From Tranzscheliella williamsii (taxonomy: Eukaryota; Basidiomycota; Ustilaginomycetes; Ustilaginales; Ustilaginaceae): DNA of 64,000 nt. The stretch's first letter is position 1. Every line of letters starts with the position of its first letter. Made by a program: the position numbers and the translations under genes. Under the pieces are notes generated by a model that did no database searches, was not told the DNA's origin, and saw only the letters and a program-made list of their open reading frames with translations. This document shows, in pieces, positions 9,682 to 19,883 of this stretch. Location: positions 62,001 through 126,000 of the forward strand of contig JALBYF010000022.1 of the NCBI GenBank assembly GCA_023212725.1, written 5' to 3'.

Positions 9682-11562
9682 ATTCGTAAGATGGAGACGG
9701 TTGGAAGCTGACGGTGATAGAATCGTTAGTGAACGTCGCCAGAGGACAAGTGCGACGACCAATTCTGAAAATCTTCCAAATTCGCTTGAGCAAGTCCCAA
9801 GCGCTGTATGTCGATCGAAGTTACGGGATCTAACATTTCTCGTCTCGATTCGCTGAGCTTGATTCAACACTGGACGATTCCTCTGTCGAGTGATGCCCTC
9901 CCCGGCTGGGGGGATTCCTGCGCCGCTGCAAACTGACCATGTCTTCCGCCTTGTACTGTTGTGACCATGTCTTCCGCCTTGTACTGTTGTACACTGCCTC
10001 TACACATTGTGCGGACACATGACACGCATAGCGAGCGCCTTGGGCTTCGTCGCGCCTGTTGAGGGTCAGTCCACAGACAAGAGGATATAGACCGGACAAA
10101 AATTCAAAAGAAACTGGGCTTGATAATCACTGTAAAAATGATTCACAGCAGACATCCTAGTTGCCGCACATTCTCTACCACCGCGCTGATCATGATACGG
10201 ACGCAGAACCTACTTGCCTACATAGGGCGGCTTAGTGTCCGGTAGTTAGTGCAAGCTAGCATGGGAAAGGTGTGAAGGGACAACGAATGCAATGGAAGGA
10301 GGCGTCTGCGAGTCCTTGGGACTGAATTGTAACTAGCTGTTATGTCGGACGACGAGATTTGCTTCACGCGTAGAGTACGAAGGACCTCTAGCTGAAAGTT
10401 AGTTCTTTTTACCCGCTTCGCCGTGCATTCATTGGCAGCTGCGTTGTTCATCGGGGATCCACATATGCATCCATCTGATCGAAAGACAAGCACAGTACCA
10501 GTCACAATGTGAGTATATTCGGCTCGTGCGTACAAAGGTGGACTTTGCGATAGAATCGGGCCAAGCCGCAACAATCCGCTTGACGACGGAGTTCCGACCA
10601 GGCGCTTACATGCAAGCGATAGCTCTGGACCCATCGCAGAATCTTGGTCGGGACTTGTCCGGCCGCGCGCGTAGAACTCAACCGAGACACCTGAGCTTCA
10701 GGGTCTGACAACCCTCGAAAGCTCGAATAATCACAATGTCGAAGTAGGTTTTTGCGCGGCCCCACCATAAGTCTATTGAGGCTACCCTTCACATTTGCTA
10801 GAGCAGCCCCGTAGCAGTGAAGCTTACAATTGTTGTAGCGTCTGCACAGACAGCCTCACTAGCATCAAGAAACGAATACTGCTGCGATGAAGGTGGTAGA
10901 CTACTACCTGCGGACCTTTGATACTGCGCGGTGGCGTAGTTGCGAGCTTTCAGTCCAGGACCGAGCTGAAGTCGCGTAAGGTCCACCTAACAGTGAAATA
11001 CACTGTGGTTGAAGCGTCCCGTGCCTTGTTTATGCAAGCTGCTGCACAACGTAAGACACAACCACCGTTCAATCACAATTTACCTTGTTGCAATCATGCT
11101 TCACGCAAGGTCTACGTGGCTAGGATTCAGTCACAGAGGGCAGTGAGTTTTTGGTTGCTGCTGCCGCGTAGCGCGGATGGTTTGGGTCTGTTCTTAGCAA
11201 GGGCCGCAGCGACTGCTTGCATTAGCTAAGGTTCAGCGTCCTCCGCTTCACAGCTTCATCGAGGTAGTCCCCGAGCACCCCTGCGCAACCGCTCTCCTTT
11301 CCTCTTTCCCTTCTTCTCCAGTCTCCCGGGCCAGTCGTCTCCGTCTCACAGCGAACGCTTGTCGTCACTTCTGATCCTGGACTCTCGCCGTCGATCACCT
11401 GTATATTGCAGCTCTGCTTCCGCCGCGGCCTTCTGGTCACGGGAAAGGGATGAAGGTGACGCTAGTTTGAGCGGTGTCTATCGTCTTGGCCCGTTTCCTG
11501 CGTATCTTACTGCGTGCTCAAGTGCGAAATACGCCGGAAGGACTATAAGAAGGACTTACAAG
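9682..11562. other. Long divergent intergenic gap
   Basis: About 1.9 kb between the eIF3h start (minus) and the DUF4203-like gene (plus), hence two promoters back to back. It contains a 28-bp tandem duplication at 9934-9989. Several short frames on the minus strand (10218-10792) have no recognisable content. A frame in phase with the next gene is open from 11359 but reads like leader sequence. Confidence 0.4.
9934..9989. repeat. 28-bp exact tandem duplication
   Basis: The 28-base unit beginning TGACCATGTCTTCC occupies 9934-9961 and is repeated without change at 9962-9989, in the promoter region of eIF3h. No further copies are present. Confidence 0.9.
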
Positions 11563-14448
11563 ATGCTTCCTCTCAAGCTCTTCACCTTACTGGCCCTTGG
11601 TGTCGTGGGCCCCAGGTTCTGTACAGCACAACAGGAGGCGGAGGCGCCTTCGAGTACAGATGCCGCGCGTGCGACAGCTCCCACTACAACCGCCACGGCG
11701 CCTACGTCCGTCACCACGATTACCTCGGTACTTACGACCACTTTATCGAGCGGACAGTCGCTGCCGACTACTCTTACCGCCTCCGCCTCCCATAGCGGCT
11801 CTGTATGGTATTTGCCTGTTACGAACGTCGTCAACGCTGCAACCACTCCTCCAGCGGCCTCTCCAACGTCATCAGCAAGCAAGGCTGCGGCGTCTTTGCC
11901 ACTCCACACTGTCATCGATCCCGCCTTTGGAGTCTTGGGTGTCCTCCTGATTCTCTCAGGGCTGCCAATGGCCTTCTATGGACATCGTAATCGTTGGTCT
12001 AGCTATTTTCTATCCGGTTTCTTTGCCATAGCCCTGATCTGCATTTCCATCATCTTGAAGGTCGGCGTCTTGCCAGCTGTCAATCCTCCTTCCAAAGGCA
12101 TCCGTGGGCTCTTCCTTGTTGCTGCTGTTGTTGCCGGCGCCATTGGCGGAGTCCTCTCAATTGTCTTCTGGCGTGGCGCAGGTCTCCTGGCCTGTGGCCT
12201 TGGCGGCTTCTTCTTCGGTCTTTTCTTGCAAGCAGTGAGGCCAGGTGGGCTCATACATCCCATCGGTATTCGTTTTGTTCTCTACGTAGGTCTGTACGCA
12301 CTTTTCTTCGCTGCCAGCTGCATCGAAAAGATCCACCATATCGTTCTCGCCGTATCCACAGCCATCATTGGCGCCACAGCCATCACTCTAGGGATCGACT
12401 GCTTCTCTGCACAGGGTCTCAAGGAGTTCTACATCCGCAATCTGGGTTTTGATGCACTATTCTCGAACAAGTACCGGCCAACGTTCGAGAGCGGACACTT
12501 CCCGCTGGTGCAAGGTATGCAGATCGAGCTAGGCATCCTTGGCGCTGTAATTCTTATGGGCGTCGCTTTCCAGGTGAGATTGTGGTCTGATCTACACAAC
12601 CAGCTCACTGTGCTGAAGCGGTCGGACGAACGGCGTAGGATGCGTTCAAAGGCCGAAAGCGCAGCCAGGGTGGTGGCGAGAAATGCCAAACGGGAACTCG
12701 CGGAGTGGGAGGCACGTCACGGCTATGAAAAAACTGCAAGCCGGAATGCCGACGTCCAGGACGAGGAGAGCAGACCCGGCGTCTCGTCCTCGGCAGCCGA
12801 GCCTAGACCAAGCCGCACCAGCTCGTTCATGACGCTATTGCGCTCTCCATCGGATGCAGCACAACTTGCGACTCCCAGCTCCTACAGTGAAAAAGTAGAG
12901 TCACCAGCCGTTTCAGGTACCATACCGGGGACGGCATACCCCTTCCCTGCCCAGTCGGTCGGTCGCCGTAGTTCCCAGTTTCTAGAGTATATCCAACGAG
13001 GTCCGGAGAGAACTAGTAGCGCAGGCCCGCTATCACTCAACCTTCCTGCGCCAATTATGCTGGCCGACACGAGGTCTACGCACCGATCTCTGTCGCCCAT
13101 GGGCGAACCCCGGCAGAAGATGTGTGGAACGGAGGCTGCGCAGGAACACCTGGAGCCCTGTGGTTCTGCTTTAAATCAACAAATGCAAACGTTGAACACC
13201 GCTGCATCCTTCGATCCAGCGAGACAAACGCACAGACAGCCGGATTTTCGCCAACGATCAGCCTCAACCGCAGCCTTGATGAACAATGCTGCTGGCTTCC
13301 TTGATCTGTCGTCCGAAAAAGCCACACAGCCCATGTCAACAAGGGAAAAAACCCCGTCGTCGATCAGGGCAAATTTTTCAACGGGCGGTCCTCATACAGC
13401 GAGGAATTTGGCAGAAGGCTCCAGCGCGGAAACTGGTACCACCACCGCCGCCCTCCATTCGACAGTTCTCGCAGCTACCCCCAGTGCTCCGGGACATGAG
13501 CGCACTTCCTCAACCCCATCAGCTTACCCCGCAATCCCATCTCTGGTTTCGACGTCTATGTCGAAAAGGTATTCACATCAAGGAGAGTTGCAGACAAGTC
13601 ACAGCTCCGGCGTTCATCAACTGGAACCGCCGCAGCCCCTTCCTTCTCCGACCGCAGGTGTGGAAGTGGCGGGTCTGTACAACGGCCCGAGTCAAGCAGC
13701 TATGGCGGCACGCCGTTCTTTGGCGATGCGAAGGGAAGAGCACCAGCCTGTGCCGTGGACAAATCCCGGTGCGGACGCAGAAAAGACAACCCGGGGCACA
13801 GGGATCAGTACCGAACCGTCGCCACGTTTGCGCGCTATGTCCGTGGAGGAGCTGGAGTCACGTCACCGCGCAAAATTGGCGGCGTTTCAGCGGCCTGCCA
13901 CACAGACAGTACAGGAGGCGGAGATGTTGCGCCGGGCAAAAGAGGAGTGGGAGAGAAAGCGCCAATTTGAGAAACGGAGAATGCTGGAGCGAGAGGCTCA
14001 AAAAGTGGCTACCGCCGCCGCCGCCGCCGCCGCGTCTGCCTCAGGTCCGCGATCCTCTCCCGAGCCGCAGAGAGTGGGACGGAACTCATCGAGAGATGAC
14101 CGCAGACGCTCCAGGGCGCTGAGCGCCACGCTACTCGCAGCTGTTGGCGAGGAAAGCCGAGACGTAAGCGGGGCCAACCGAGCGGCGGAGTGGCGAAGGT
14201 CGATCTCGAGCGTCGCACAGCTCGATCCGTGCACGAGCCCCGGGCCCATTGATGCGCGGCCGATGTCACCTGGTCAAGGAGCACCGGTGGCGAGCGTCAA
14301 CGAGTTCCCTGCACAGCATTCCGTCAGCCAGAAGAGGCTGACTGAAACGGATCGTCGGAGGCTTAGCCAGGGTGCGGCCAACCGTCACAGCCGCCGAATG
14401 AGCGAGCCACTGCTCGATTTCCAGCTGCCAAATCCTCCGCCGTCTTAA
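11563..14448 (+). CDS. DUF4203-like multi-spanning membrane protein with long cytosolic tail
   Basis: 961 residues from the ATG at 11563. A signal peptide (LKLFTLLALGVVG, about 4-17) is followed by a Ser/Thr/Ala-rich segment to about 115. Seven or so hydrophobic helices at about 125-360 follow, including FGVLGVLLILSGLPMAFYGH, GLFLVAAVVAGAIGG and GLGGFFFGLFLQ. This resembles the TM7S3/TM198-like (DUF4203) fold known in fungi. Then comes a charged segment (LKRSDERRRMRSKAE) and about 570 disordered residues rich in Ser, Pro, Arg and Ala, with an eight-alanine run near 14013-14036. No enzyme motif is visible. A plasma-membrane or endomembrane location with a regulatory tail is inference. The frame stays open to 11359, but the signal peptide supports this start. 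Confidence 0.75.
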   Translation: MLPLKLFTLLALGVVGPRFCTAQQEAEAPSSTDAARATAPTTTATAPTSVTTITSVLTTTLSSGQSLPTTLTASASHSGSVWYLPVTNVVNAATTPPAASPTSSASKAAASLPLHTVIDPAFGVLGVLLILSGLPMAFYGHRNRWSSYFLSGFFAIALICISIILKVGVLPAVNPPSKGIRGLFLVAAVVAGAIGGVLSIVFWRGAGLLACGLGGFFFGLFLQAVRPGGLIHPIGIRFVLYVGLYALFFAASCIEKIHHIVLAVSTAIIGATAITLGIDCFSAQGLKEFYIRNLGFDALFSNKYRPTFESGHFPLVQGMQIELGILGAVILMGVAFQVRLWSDLHNQLTVLKRSDERRRMRSKAESAARVVARNAKRELAEWEARHGYEKTASRNADVQDEESRPGVSSSAAEPRPSRTSSFMTLLRSPSDAAQLATPSSYSEKVESPAVSGTIPGTAYPFPAQSVGRRSSQFLEYIQRGPERTSSAGPLSLNLPAPIMLADTRSTHRSLSPMGEPRQKMCGTEAAQEHLEPCGSALNQQMQTLNTAASFDPARQTHRQPDFRQRSASTAALMNNAAGFLDLSSEKATQPMSTREKTPSSIRANFSTGGPHTARNLAEGSSAETGTTTAALHSTVLAATPSAPGHERTSSTPSAYPAIPSLVSTSMSKRYSHQGELQTSHSSGVHQLEPPQPLPSPTAGVEVAGLYNGPSQAAMAARRSLAMRREEHQPVPWTNPGADAEKTTRGTGISTEPSPRLRAMSVEELESRHRAKLAAFQRPATQTVQEAEMLRRAKEEWERKRQFEKRRMLEREAQKVATAAAAAAASASGPRSSPEPQRVGRNSSRDDRRRSRALSATLLAAVGEESRDVSGANRAAEWRRSISSVAQLDPCTSPGPIDARPMSPGQGAPVASVNEFPAQHSVSQKRLTETDRRRLSQGAANRHSRRMSEPLLDFQLPNPPPS

Positions 14449-15648
14449 CCCCGCGGCGACTACCTCACTGCTTTCTCGGCGTTGCATACTGTTTTTCCGT
14501 TTCTCCCAGCATGATTTTTCCAATGGACAATTAGCCTTTTATGCGATGCTCCTCTCGTGCTCGATCACGAGAACAGAAGAACCACCGTCTGTGAGTGCTG
14601 TGTTGGCTGCGGCGGTGCTCTCAAAAGTTATGATAAGCAAAAAGCGTACGCATGAAGAATTATGGAGCATGCGATTGGAATATTAAGGCGCGTAAATGCA
14701 AGTATATGGACGTGCAATCACTTACAGCTAGTATAAGTTATCCGATTCACACATCACGGCGCGATTAGGAAAAGCAGAACCCGCCAAGACAAATATGTAG
14801 TGCGCAATATAAACACGGAGCAATCGAGATAAGGAATCACAATGTGAAATGCGCCAAAGTAGATAAGTCAAGCGATAGCTAAATGAGAAAAAGGGCGATC
14901 GGTAATCTGCCATGCCGGTGTTTGGAGGCACGCGAAGCTTGAGTTCAAAACGGCGAATGTTGGGGGATGACAAGATTGAAATGCGCCGTTTCTTCGTCAT
15001 CGATACCGCTCTCGACTGGGGCGTCGCGGACCAGACGGGGCTGTGCTGGGCTCCCAGCCACCACGCTACCGCTGGCACCGCAGCTGTGCAGGGAACTGAC
15101 CTGACCCCCTTCAGTACCGCACCGCCTTGAAAGGTAGCAGAGGGAAGCGCTGTGGGAAGGCCAAGATCTCGGTAAGTTGGCGAGCCAACACCGTTCTGGC
15201 CAGAAAAAAATCCGGCAGGGGTGGCATTTGTGGGCAGTTTGGCAGAAGTGCATAGACCTGGCCCAACACGGAGACAAGGGCGAACGTCCCGGCCAATGGG
15301 CGGGCTTTGGTCTGCCCCTGCCCGTGCTTATCGCTGCCAGCCGCGATCGTCCTTCGAGCTTGCCAAGCGAATCTTCTGGATCCAACATCGAGTCAGAGGC
15401 CCACACATGTGGGCATGCTAACGGGCGACATCGTTTGCTGACCTATAACTCTGCCCCACCTTGTCCGTAGCCTACAACTGCTCCTGCCCCTGTTGTTCCG
15501 TATTTGGCCGCATCCGCACTGGTTCAAGTCGCTGATACTCTCGCCGTGAGCCGCCCGTCCTGGTTCTTTGCCTAATAGCACGGACCATCTGAGCTGCCAA
15601 CAGCCTCTTAGAGACATCAGCATTCCGTGCGCACGCTGCGTCGGTTGA
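14449..15648. other. Gap before the carbonic anhydrase gene
   Basis: About 1.2 kb holding the 3' end of the membrane-protein gene and the promoter of the carbonic anhydrase. Minus-strand open frames overlap here (14728-15078, 14945-15406, 15393-15737), but none has a conserved motif and several rely on non-ATG starts. I see no gene. Confidence 0.4.
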
Positions 15649-16515
15649 ATGAGAACGTTTCTGCTGCGCGGTACGCCTTCTTTCGTTGGCTCCTTCCACC
15701 ACATCCGTGTCGAGGCCGCCCTTATCCGACCGTTCACCGCTCGAGCATTCTCCCTGTCGCAGGTGCGCTCTTGCCAGCAACATCGCGTCCGTGCCGTGCG
15801 CCCCTCGTCCTCTTCACATCAAAGCAGCAACTCCATCGGTGCCGAGCCGTTACGACCTGACAAGATGCTTCACGTGCGCGATTTGCTCGAGAAGAACGAG
15901 TGCTGGAGCGCCAAGTTTGCCGAGACCAAGCCGGAGCTGGCGGCGCAGCTGGCGCAGACGCAGACGCCCAAGGTGCTGTGGATTGGGTGTGCAGACTCGC
16001 GGGTGCCCGAGTCGGTGATCTGCGATGCGAACCCGGGGGACATTTTTGTGACGCGCAACATTGCCAACCAGTTCCGACTGGACGATGACAATGCGGTGAG
16101 CGTGCTGACGTTTGCGGTGCAGGCGCTGGGCGTGGAGCATGTTGTGGTCGTCGGGCACACCAACTGCGGGGGGATCAACGCCGCGATTGCGGGCGCCGCC
16201 GCGCCGCCCTCGCCGGAGGCGCTCCAGTCCAGCGCGCTCCTCCGCCACCTCGTCCCGCTGACCGCCGTCGCCAAGCGCGTCGTCGACGCCAACCCCAACC
16301 TCCCCCGCGATGAGCTCGCCCGCGAGGTCGTCCGCGCCTCGGTCGCAGCCCAGGTCGACAACATCTGCTCCACCGACATCATCCAAGACAACTGGAACCA
16401 ACGCACCTCCCCCCTCTCCGGCAAGGTCATGAACAAGGTTCACGTCCACGGCCTCTGCTACGACGTCGCCTCCGCCAAGCTTACCGACCTCGGCGTCACC
16501 CGCTCCCCCCCCTGA
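15649..16515 (+). CDS. Beta-class carbonic anhydrase, probably mitochondrial
   Basis: 288 residues. It interconverts CO2 and bicarbonate. Zinc ligands are visible: C114 in CADSR (with the D116/R118 dyad), and H170 and C173 in GHTNCGG. Other family blocks are PKVLWIGC, ANPGDIFVTRNIAN, AVSVLTFAVQALGVEH and, near the C-terminus, VHVHGLCYDV. The first 70 residues are Arg/Ser-rich and nearly free of acidic residues, a typical mitochondrial presequence. An internal ATG just before the conserved domain (MLHVRDLL, residue 73) could give a cytosolic form. The gene converges on the P450 with about 230 bp between stops. Codons in the second half are strongly biased to C/G in the third position, suggesting high expression. 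Confidence 0.93.
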   Translation: MRTFLLRGTPSFVGSFHHIRVEAALIRPFTARAFSLSQVRSCQQHRVRAVRPSSSSHQSSNSIGAEPLRPDKMLHVRDLLEKNECWSAKFAETKPELAAQLAQTQTPKVLWIGCADSRVPESVICDANPGDIFVTRNIANQFRLDDDNAVSVLTFAVQALGVEHVVVVGHTNCGGINAAIAGAAAPPSPEALQSSALLRHLVPLTAVAKRVVDANPNLPRDELAREVVRASVAAQVDNICSTDIIQDNWNQRTSPLSGKVMNKVHVHGLCYDVASAKLTDLGVTRSPP

Positions 16516-16745
16516 CCTTCACCGACACGGATCTTCCCCTTTGCCATCCTGCGCTCACCCGCTCGAACCCGGCACGCTGCTGCTCCCCTCCCACCCTCAT
16601 GTATGTTCTCGCACCGATGCACCGATGTCTTCGCGTGCCCAGCTAATTGTACATCACTGCTGCTTGCGGCCGCCCCCTGCACGTGCAGCGCACGCCTGAT
16701 CAAAAGACCTCTGTGGCAGGGAGGGGCGGATGTGGATGAGTGCAG

Positions 16746-18539
16746 TCAGAGCGGGTCGGGTACGAAGCGGAGCGGGAGCTGGCTGCCCTCCTTCTCCCAG
16801 CCGATAACAGCGGGGCGCTGAACGACGGCCTGGATGCTCTTGTACTGGAGGCCAGGGACAGGCTCGATGCGGTAGCGCGCGAGGATGCGGATGAGGATGA
16901 TCTTCATCTCGGTCATGGCAAACTTGGAACCGATGCAGACCTTGGGACCCGCATTGAAGACAAACGAGCCGTACGGCGAGGGCATCTTGGCATGGCTGTG
17001 CAGTGCGGGTAGCGCAGCCCACCGCTCCGGCCGGTACAGGTGCGGGTCCGCACCAAAGTACTTAGCGTCCATGTTGTTGCCCGTCACCGAGATCCCGATC
17101 TCCTGGCCCGCCCGCACCGGGATCGTGCTCAGCGTCCGGCCGTCCTTTCCCTGGAACGGCGTCGTCACCGGCACCTGATCATCCCTCTCCGCGTACCGGA
17201 ACGTGGTGCAGACCGGAGGCCGCAGCCGCAGCGTCTCCTGAATCGCTTGATCCAGCGGCCGGAATTCATCGCTGTTCAGCTCGTTCCAGTTCAGCTGATC
17301 AGTGTTCTCTCCATCTTTACCCAGCTCCTGCAGCACCTTTTGTATGTGCTCCCGCAGAGAAGCCTGGAACGAGGGCCGCAGCGCAAGGAAGTAGGCACAC
17401 CAACTCATCGTCGTCGCCGTCGTCTCGTGGCCGGCAAAGATGAAGGTGACGATCTGGCCGGCCAGGATGTCATCCGACAGACGGTCCTCTTCGCGGATTT
17501 CAGGAGACATGTTGGCACGCATCAGGAGATGAAGAATGTCCTTTTTGTCGCCGAAGGTCTCTTTGGCGCCCACGCCAGCCTCGAGCTCCTTGCGGATTTG
17601 CTTGGCCTTGGCCTGCACGATCTTCTGCGACACTTTGATGAGCTCGCTCCGCATCTCGCGGAGCTTTCGGATGTTGTCGGTCAGCGGAAGGATGTAGAGC
17701 AGCGAAGGTACGACCAGAAACATGAAAGCTCCGACCATCGCATCGAGCGGTCGGATGTTCATGGTCGACGTCATAGCTGCATGGAACGTAGATCGGACAG
17801 CTAGGCCGTTGGGGCCTTGTTCGACGGCGCCAAAATCATAGTCGAAGCCGGCTTTACCAATGATGTCCAGAGTGACCCTTCCGAACCACTTGACGGTGTC
17901 TTTGACGCCCTCGCCCCAGCGCGACTCTAGAGAAGTATCCTGTTCGAACTGAGTCATCATCTGACTGGTTGCGTCGGAGAAGAGCGGGACAAGCCCTCTG
18001 AGCGAGTCGATGCTGAAGGCCGGCGACAGCATCCTACGTTGCTTCTTGTGCTCATCACCGAAGACGGCGACGACGCCATCACCAATGATGATTTTGGTGG
18101 CCTTAGTCCCGGCCGAACTGCGCTTGTACAAGTAGGTGTCCGCGAGGATGTGGTTGATAGCGGTGGCGTCTCTGGTGGTCAGCAGCTCGCCGCCAAGAGG
18201 TCGAGGGAAGACAAGGTGGTCGACGCCAAAGTCATCGTACTGCCTTGCCGTAGCCACTCCAGGTACTTCCGTTATGTCCTGTCCATCGTCACCGAGGATG
18301 GCTTCGCGATCTGGGGCACTGCTGTTCTTCTGTCCAAACTTCTTCTTTTGATCGCTCGAATAGCCAAGTGCCCAAGAGGTCCGCTTGGGACCCGGCAGAT
18401 TGGCCCAGACGGAAGGCGCCTTGGCGGCTTCTCGTGCCAGCAAGTAGAGGAAGGCCAACGTTGCGAGCACAAGGGCTGCGAACGGTGTAGGGTGCGCTTG
18501 CACCCAATAGCGGGCGTGCGCAACGAAACTCGCAGACAT
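16746..18539 (-). CDS. Membrane-anchored cytochrome P450
   Basis: 597 residues from ATG 18539. It is a heme monooxygenase with an N-terminal anchor (FAALVLATLAFLYLLA, about 20-36) followed by a proline-containing hinge (LPGPKR). Motifs in order: I-helix AGHETTAT (about 362), ExxR as ETLRLRPP, the PERW region, and the heme-binding loop FNAGPKVCIG with axial C535. The loop has FNAG in place of the usual FGGG, which is within P450 variation. Length is somewhat above the usual 500-550 because of an insert near residues 60-90. The frame extends to 18617, but only through a GTG. Substrate cannot be read from sequence. It sits between a carbonic anhydrase and a transposon-like element and is not part of a visible metabolite cluster. 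Confidence 0.9.
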   Translation of the reverse strand: MSASFVAHARYWVQAHPTPFAALVLATLAFLYLLAREAAKAPSVWANLPGPKRTSWALGYSSDQKKKFGQKNSSAPDREAILGDDGQDITEVPGVATARQYDDFGVDHLVFPRPLGGELLTTRDATAINHILADTYLYKRSSAGTKATKIIIGDGVVAVFGDEHKKQRRMLSPAFSIDSLRGLVPLFSDATSQMMTQFEQDTSLESRWGEGVKDTVKWFGRVTLDIIGKAGFDYDFGAVEQGPNGLAVRSTFHAAMTSTMNIRPLDAMVGAFMFLVVPSLLYILPLTDNIRKLREMRSELIKVSQKIVQAKAKQIRKELEAGVGAKETFGDKKDILHLLMRANMSPEIREEDRLSDDILAGQIVTFIFAGHETTATTMSWCAYFLALRPSFQASLREHIQKVLQELGKDGENTDQLNWNELNSDEFRPLDQAIQETLRLRPPVCTTFRYAERDDQVPVTTPFQGKDGRTLSTIPVRAGQEIGISVTGNNMDAKYFGADPHLYRPERWAALPALHSHAKMPSPYGSFVFNAGPKVCIGSKFAMTEMKIILIRILARYRIEPVPGLQYKSIQAVVQRPAVIGWEKEGSQLPLRFVPDPL

Positions 18540-18851
18540 GGCCTCGTGAAACGGCAACGGACTTCTAAAAGACGTCGTGGAGGGAAGGTACAACAGTACA
18601 GGCGGCGGCGCCCACAACAGTCAGGGAATCAGCTCCCGGCGGCATAGAACCCGTGCGCCCAGGCCTTCCACAGGAGGCCCTCGCTCATAGCCTGCTGTCA
18701 TCTGAGGTAAGGCCAGCCGCCCCACCATGTCCAACAAATTCCTGCGGAATTGGAAAGTGCTCATGTCAGGTCATAATGCACCTCGCTTCGGAAAGGAGAA
18801 TAACCTTACAATGACAGGTGAGTCGGGCCCTTGAGCTCTGTTGTTGGATAA

Positions 18852-18859
18852 CTCCCTGC
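18852..18859. repeat. Left 8-bp target-site duplication of the MITE-like element
   Basis: CTCCCTGC directly precedes the left inverted repeat and is repeated at 19263-19270 directly after the right one. Confidence 0.75.
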
Positions 18860-19262
18860 GGGCAATGATATATGAACCACACTTTTCCCTAGATGAACCA
18901 CAATCTCCCGATGCGAAACTAAGAGCCTGAAGCTTAGGAATGGGAGCTGGTGATGTGAATTCGACCGCCTGGCACACGCTACTACAGTAACAAATCTGGG
19001 CCTGTTGTCCCGTCGTACATACAGGACTTCCCTATCGTTTAGCACTCAAGCACAATACCAAGTCGATATCAAGTCATCGCGGCCCTTCCTCTCAGTTGTG
19101 ATGCTCTGCTGCACCAATGTACCTCGCTGGAAGAGCATATGATCTTGGTGGTCTCTCAAAAGATGAGCTAAACACAGACCACAGCGGTTAGATCAGATTG
19201 TATTTGGGCATCGGGAGATTGTGGTTCGTCTAGGGAAAAGTGTGGTTCATATATCATCGCCC
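18860..19262. mobile_element. MITE-like non-autonomous DNA transposon (403 bp, 55-bp TIRs)
   Basis: Terminal inverted repeats at 18860-18914 and 19208-19262 match at 53 of 55 positions, with outer ends GGGCAATG and GGGCGATG. The two ends are bordered by identical 8-bp direct repeats, CTCCCTGC. The 293-bp interior has no coding frame, so the element cannot move by itself. An 8-bp duplication is known for hAT and P superfamilies; the superfamily here is unproven. It lies between the P450 promoter and the next gene's 3' end. The near-perfect ends indicate a recent insertion. Confidence 0.8.
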
Positions 19263-19270
19263 CTCCCTGC
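19263..19270. repeat. Right 8-bp target-site duplication of the MITE-like element
   Basis: CTCCCTGC, identical to 18852-18859, directly follows the right inverted repeat. Confidence 0.75.
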
Positions 19271-19883
19271 CTTTACCACGCATGCACAAGGCTATCGTCG
19301 GTGTCTGAGTTCGCATTCTGCTGATCAATCAAGGCCATTAATCGTACGATTGATTTTCACAGTGACCCTCGGGAGAATGAATTGCATCTAGTCACCCGTT
19401 ATTTGTGAGGGCGGGCCCTGATAAGAAATGCCATGGAAGAGTGCTCGAAGCAATAATGGCTTCAGGTCGTCCGTGCCGACCTGACAGCGCTGACCGATAG
19501 GTTGTCCATGCTGAAGGCTGCGGAAATGCTGGACGAAGGAACTGTTCCGCGGAATCAAATTCGCTGTGTCATGCACACTGTAGGCCGCTCGGGCGGCCAA
19601 GAGAGGCTCACGACGCAATTGCGCGGTACTTGTTGGTGAGATGTCTTTCGACGTTACAACACGTGCTACTTCCCGATGGACGGCACAGGTCGCTGTGATT
19701 CCTTTCGCAAAAAGCAGAAAGAAGCAAGCAGGCGATGCAGAAGCAGACGGCAAGCTTTGTTCGCTCCTGCGCAGTGTTGAGAGAAAAAGGCCGCCGGTCA
19801 AACACAGTGTCGGCAGCTGCTGTAGATCTGTTCGAAATGGCTTCTGACCACGGCGAAGTTGGTCGGTCGGCATAGTACGGCGA

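Noticed and set aside
11359..11562. Upstream in-frame extension of the DUF4203-like gene
   Set aside because: Adding 68 residues would bury the clear signal peptide that follows ATG 11563.
14945..15406. 153-codon minus-strand frame with several Cys and Trp
   Set aside because: No conserved pattern; several overlapping frames in the same region are equally open, suggesting GC-driven chance openness.
15850..16449. Long minus-strand frames opposite the carbonic anhydrase
   Set aside because: Mirror frames of a strongly GC3-biased gene.
16746..18539. Secondary-metabolite cluster around the P450
   Set aside because: Neighbours are a carbonic anhydrase and a MITE; no synthase, cyclase or tailoring genes are near.
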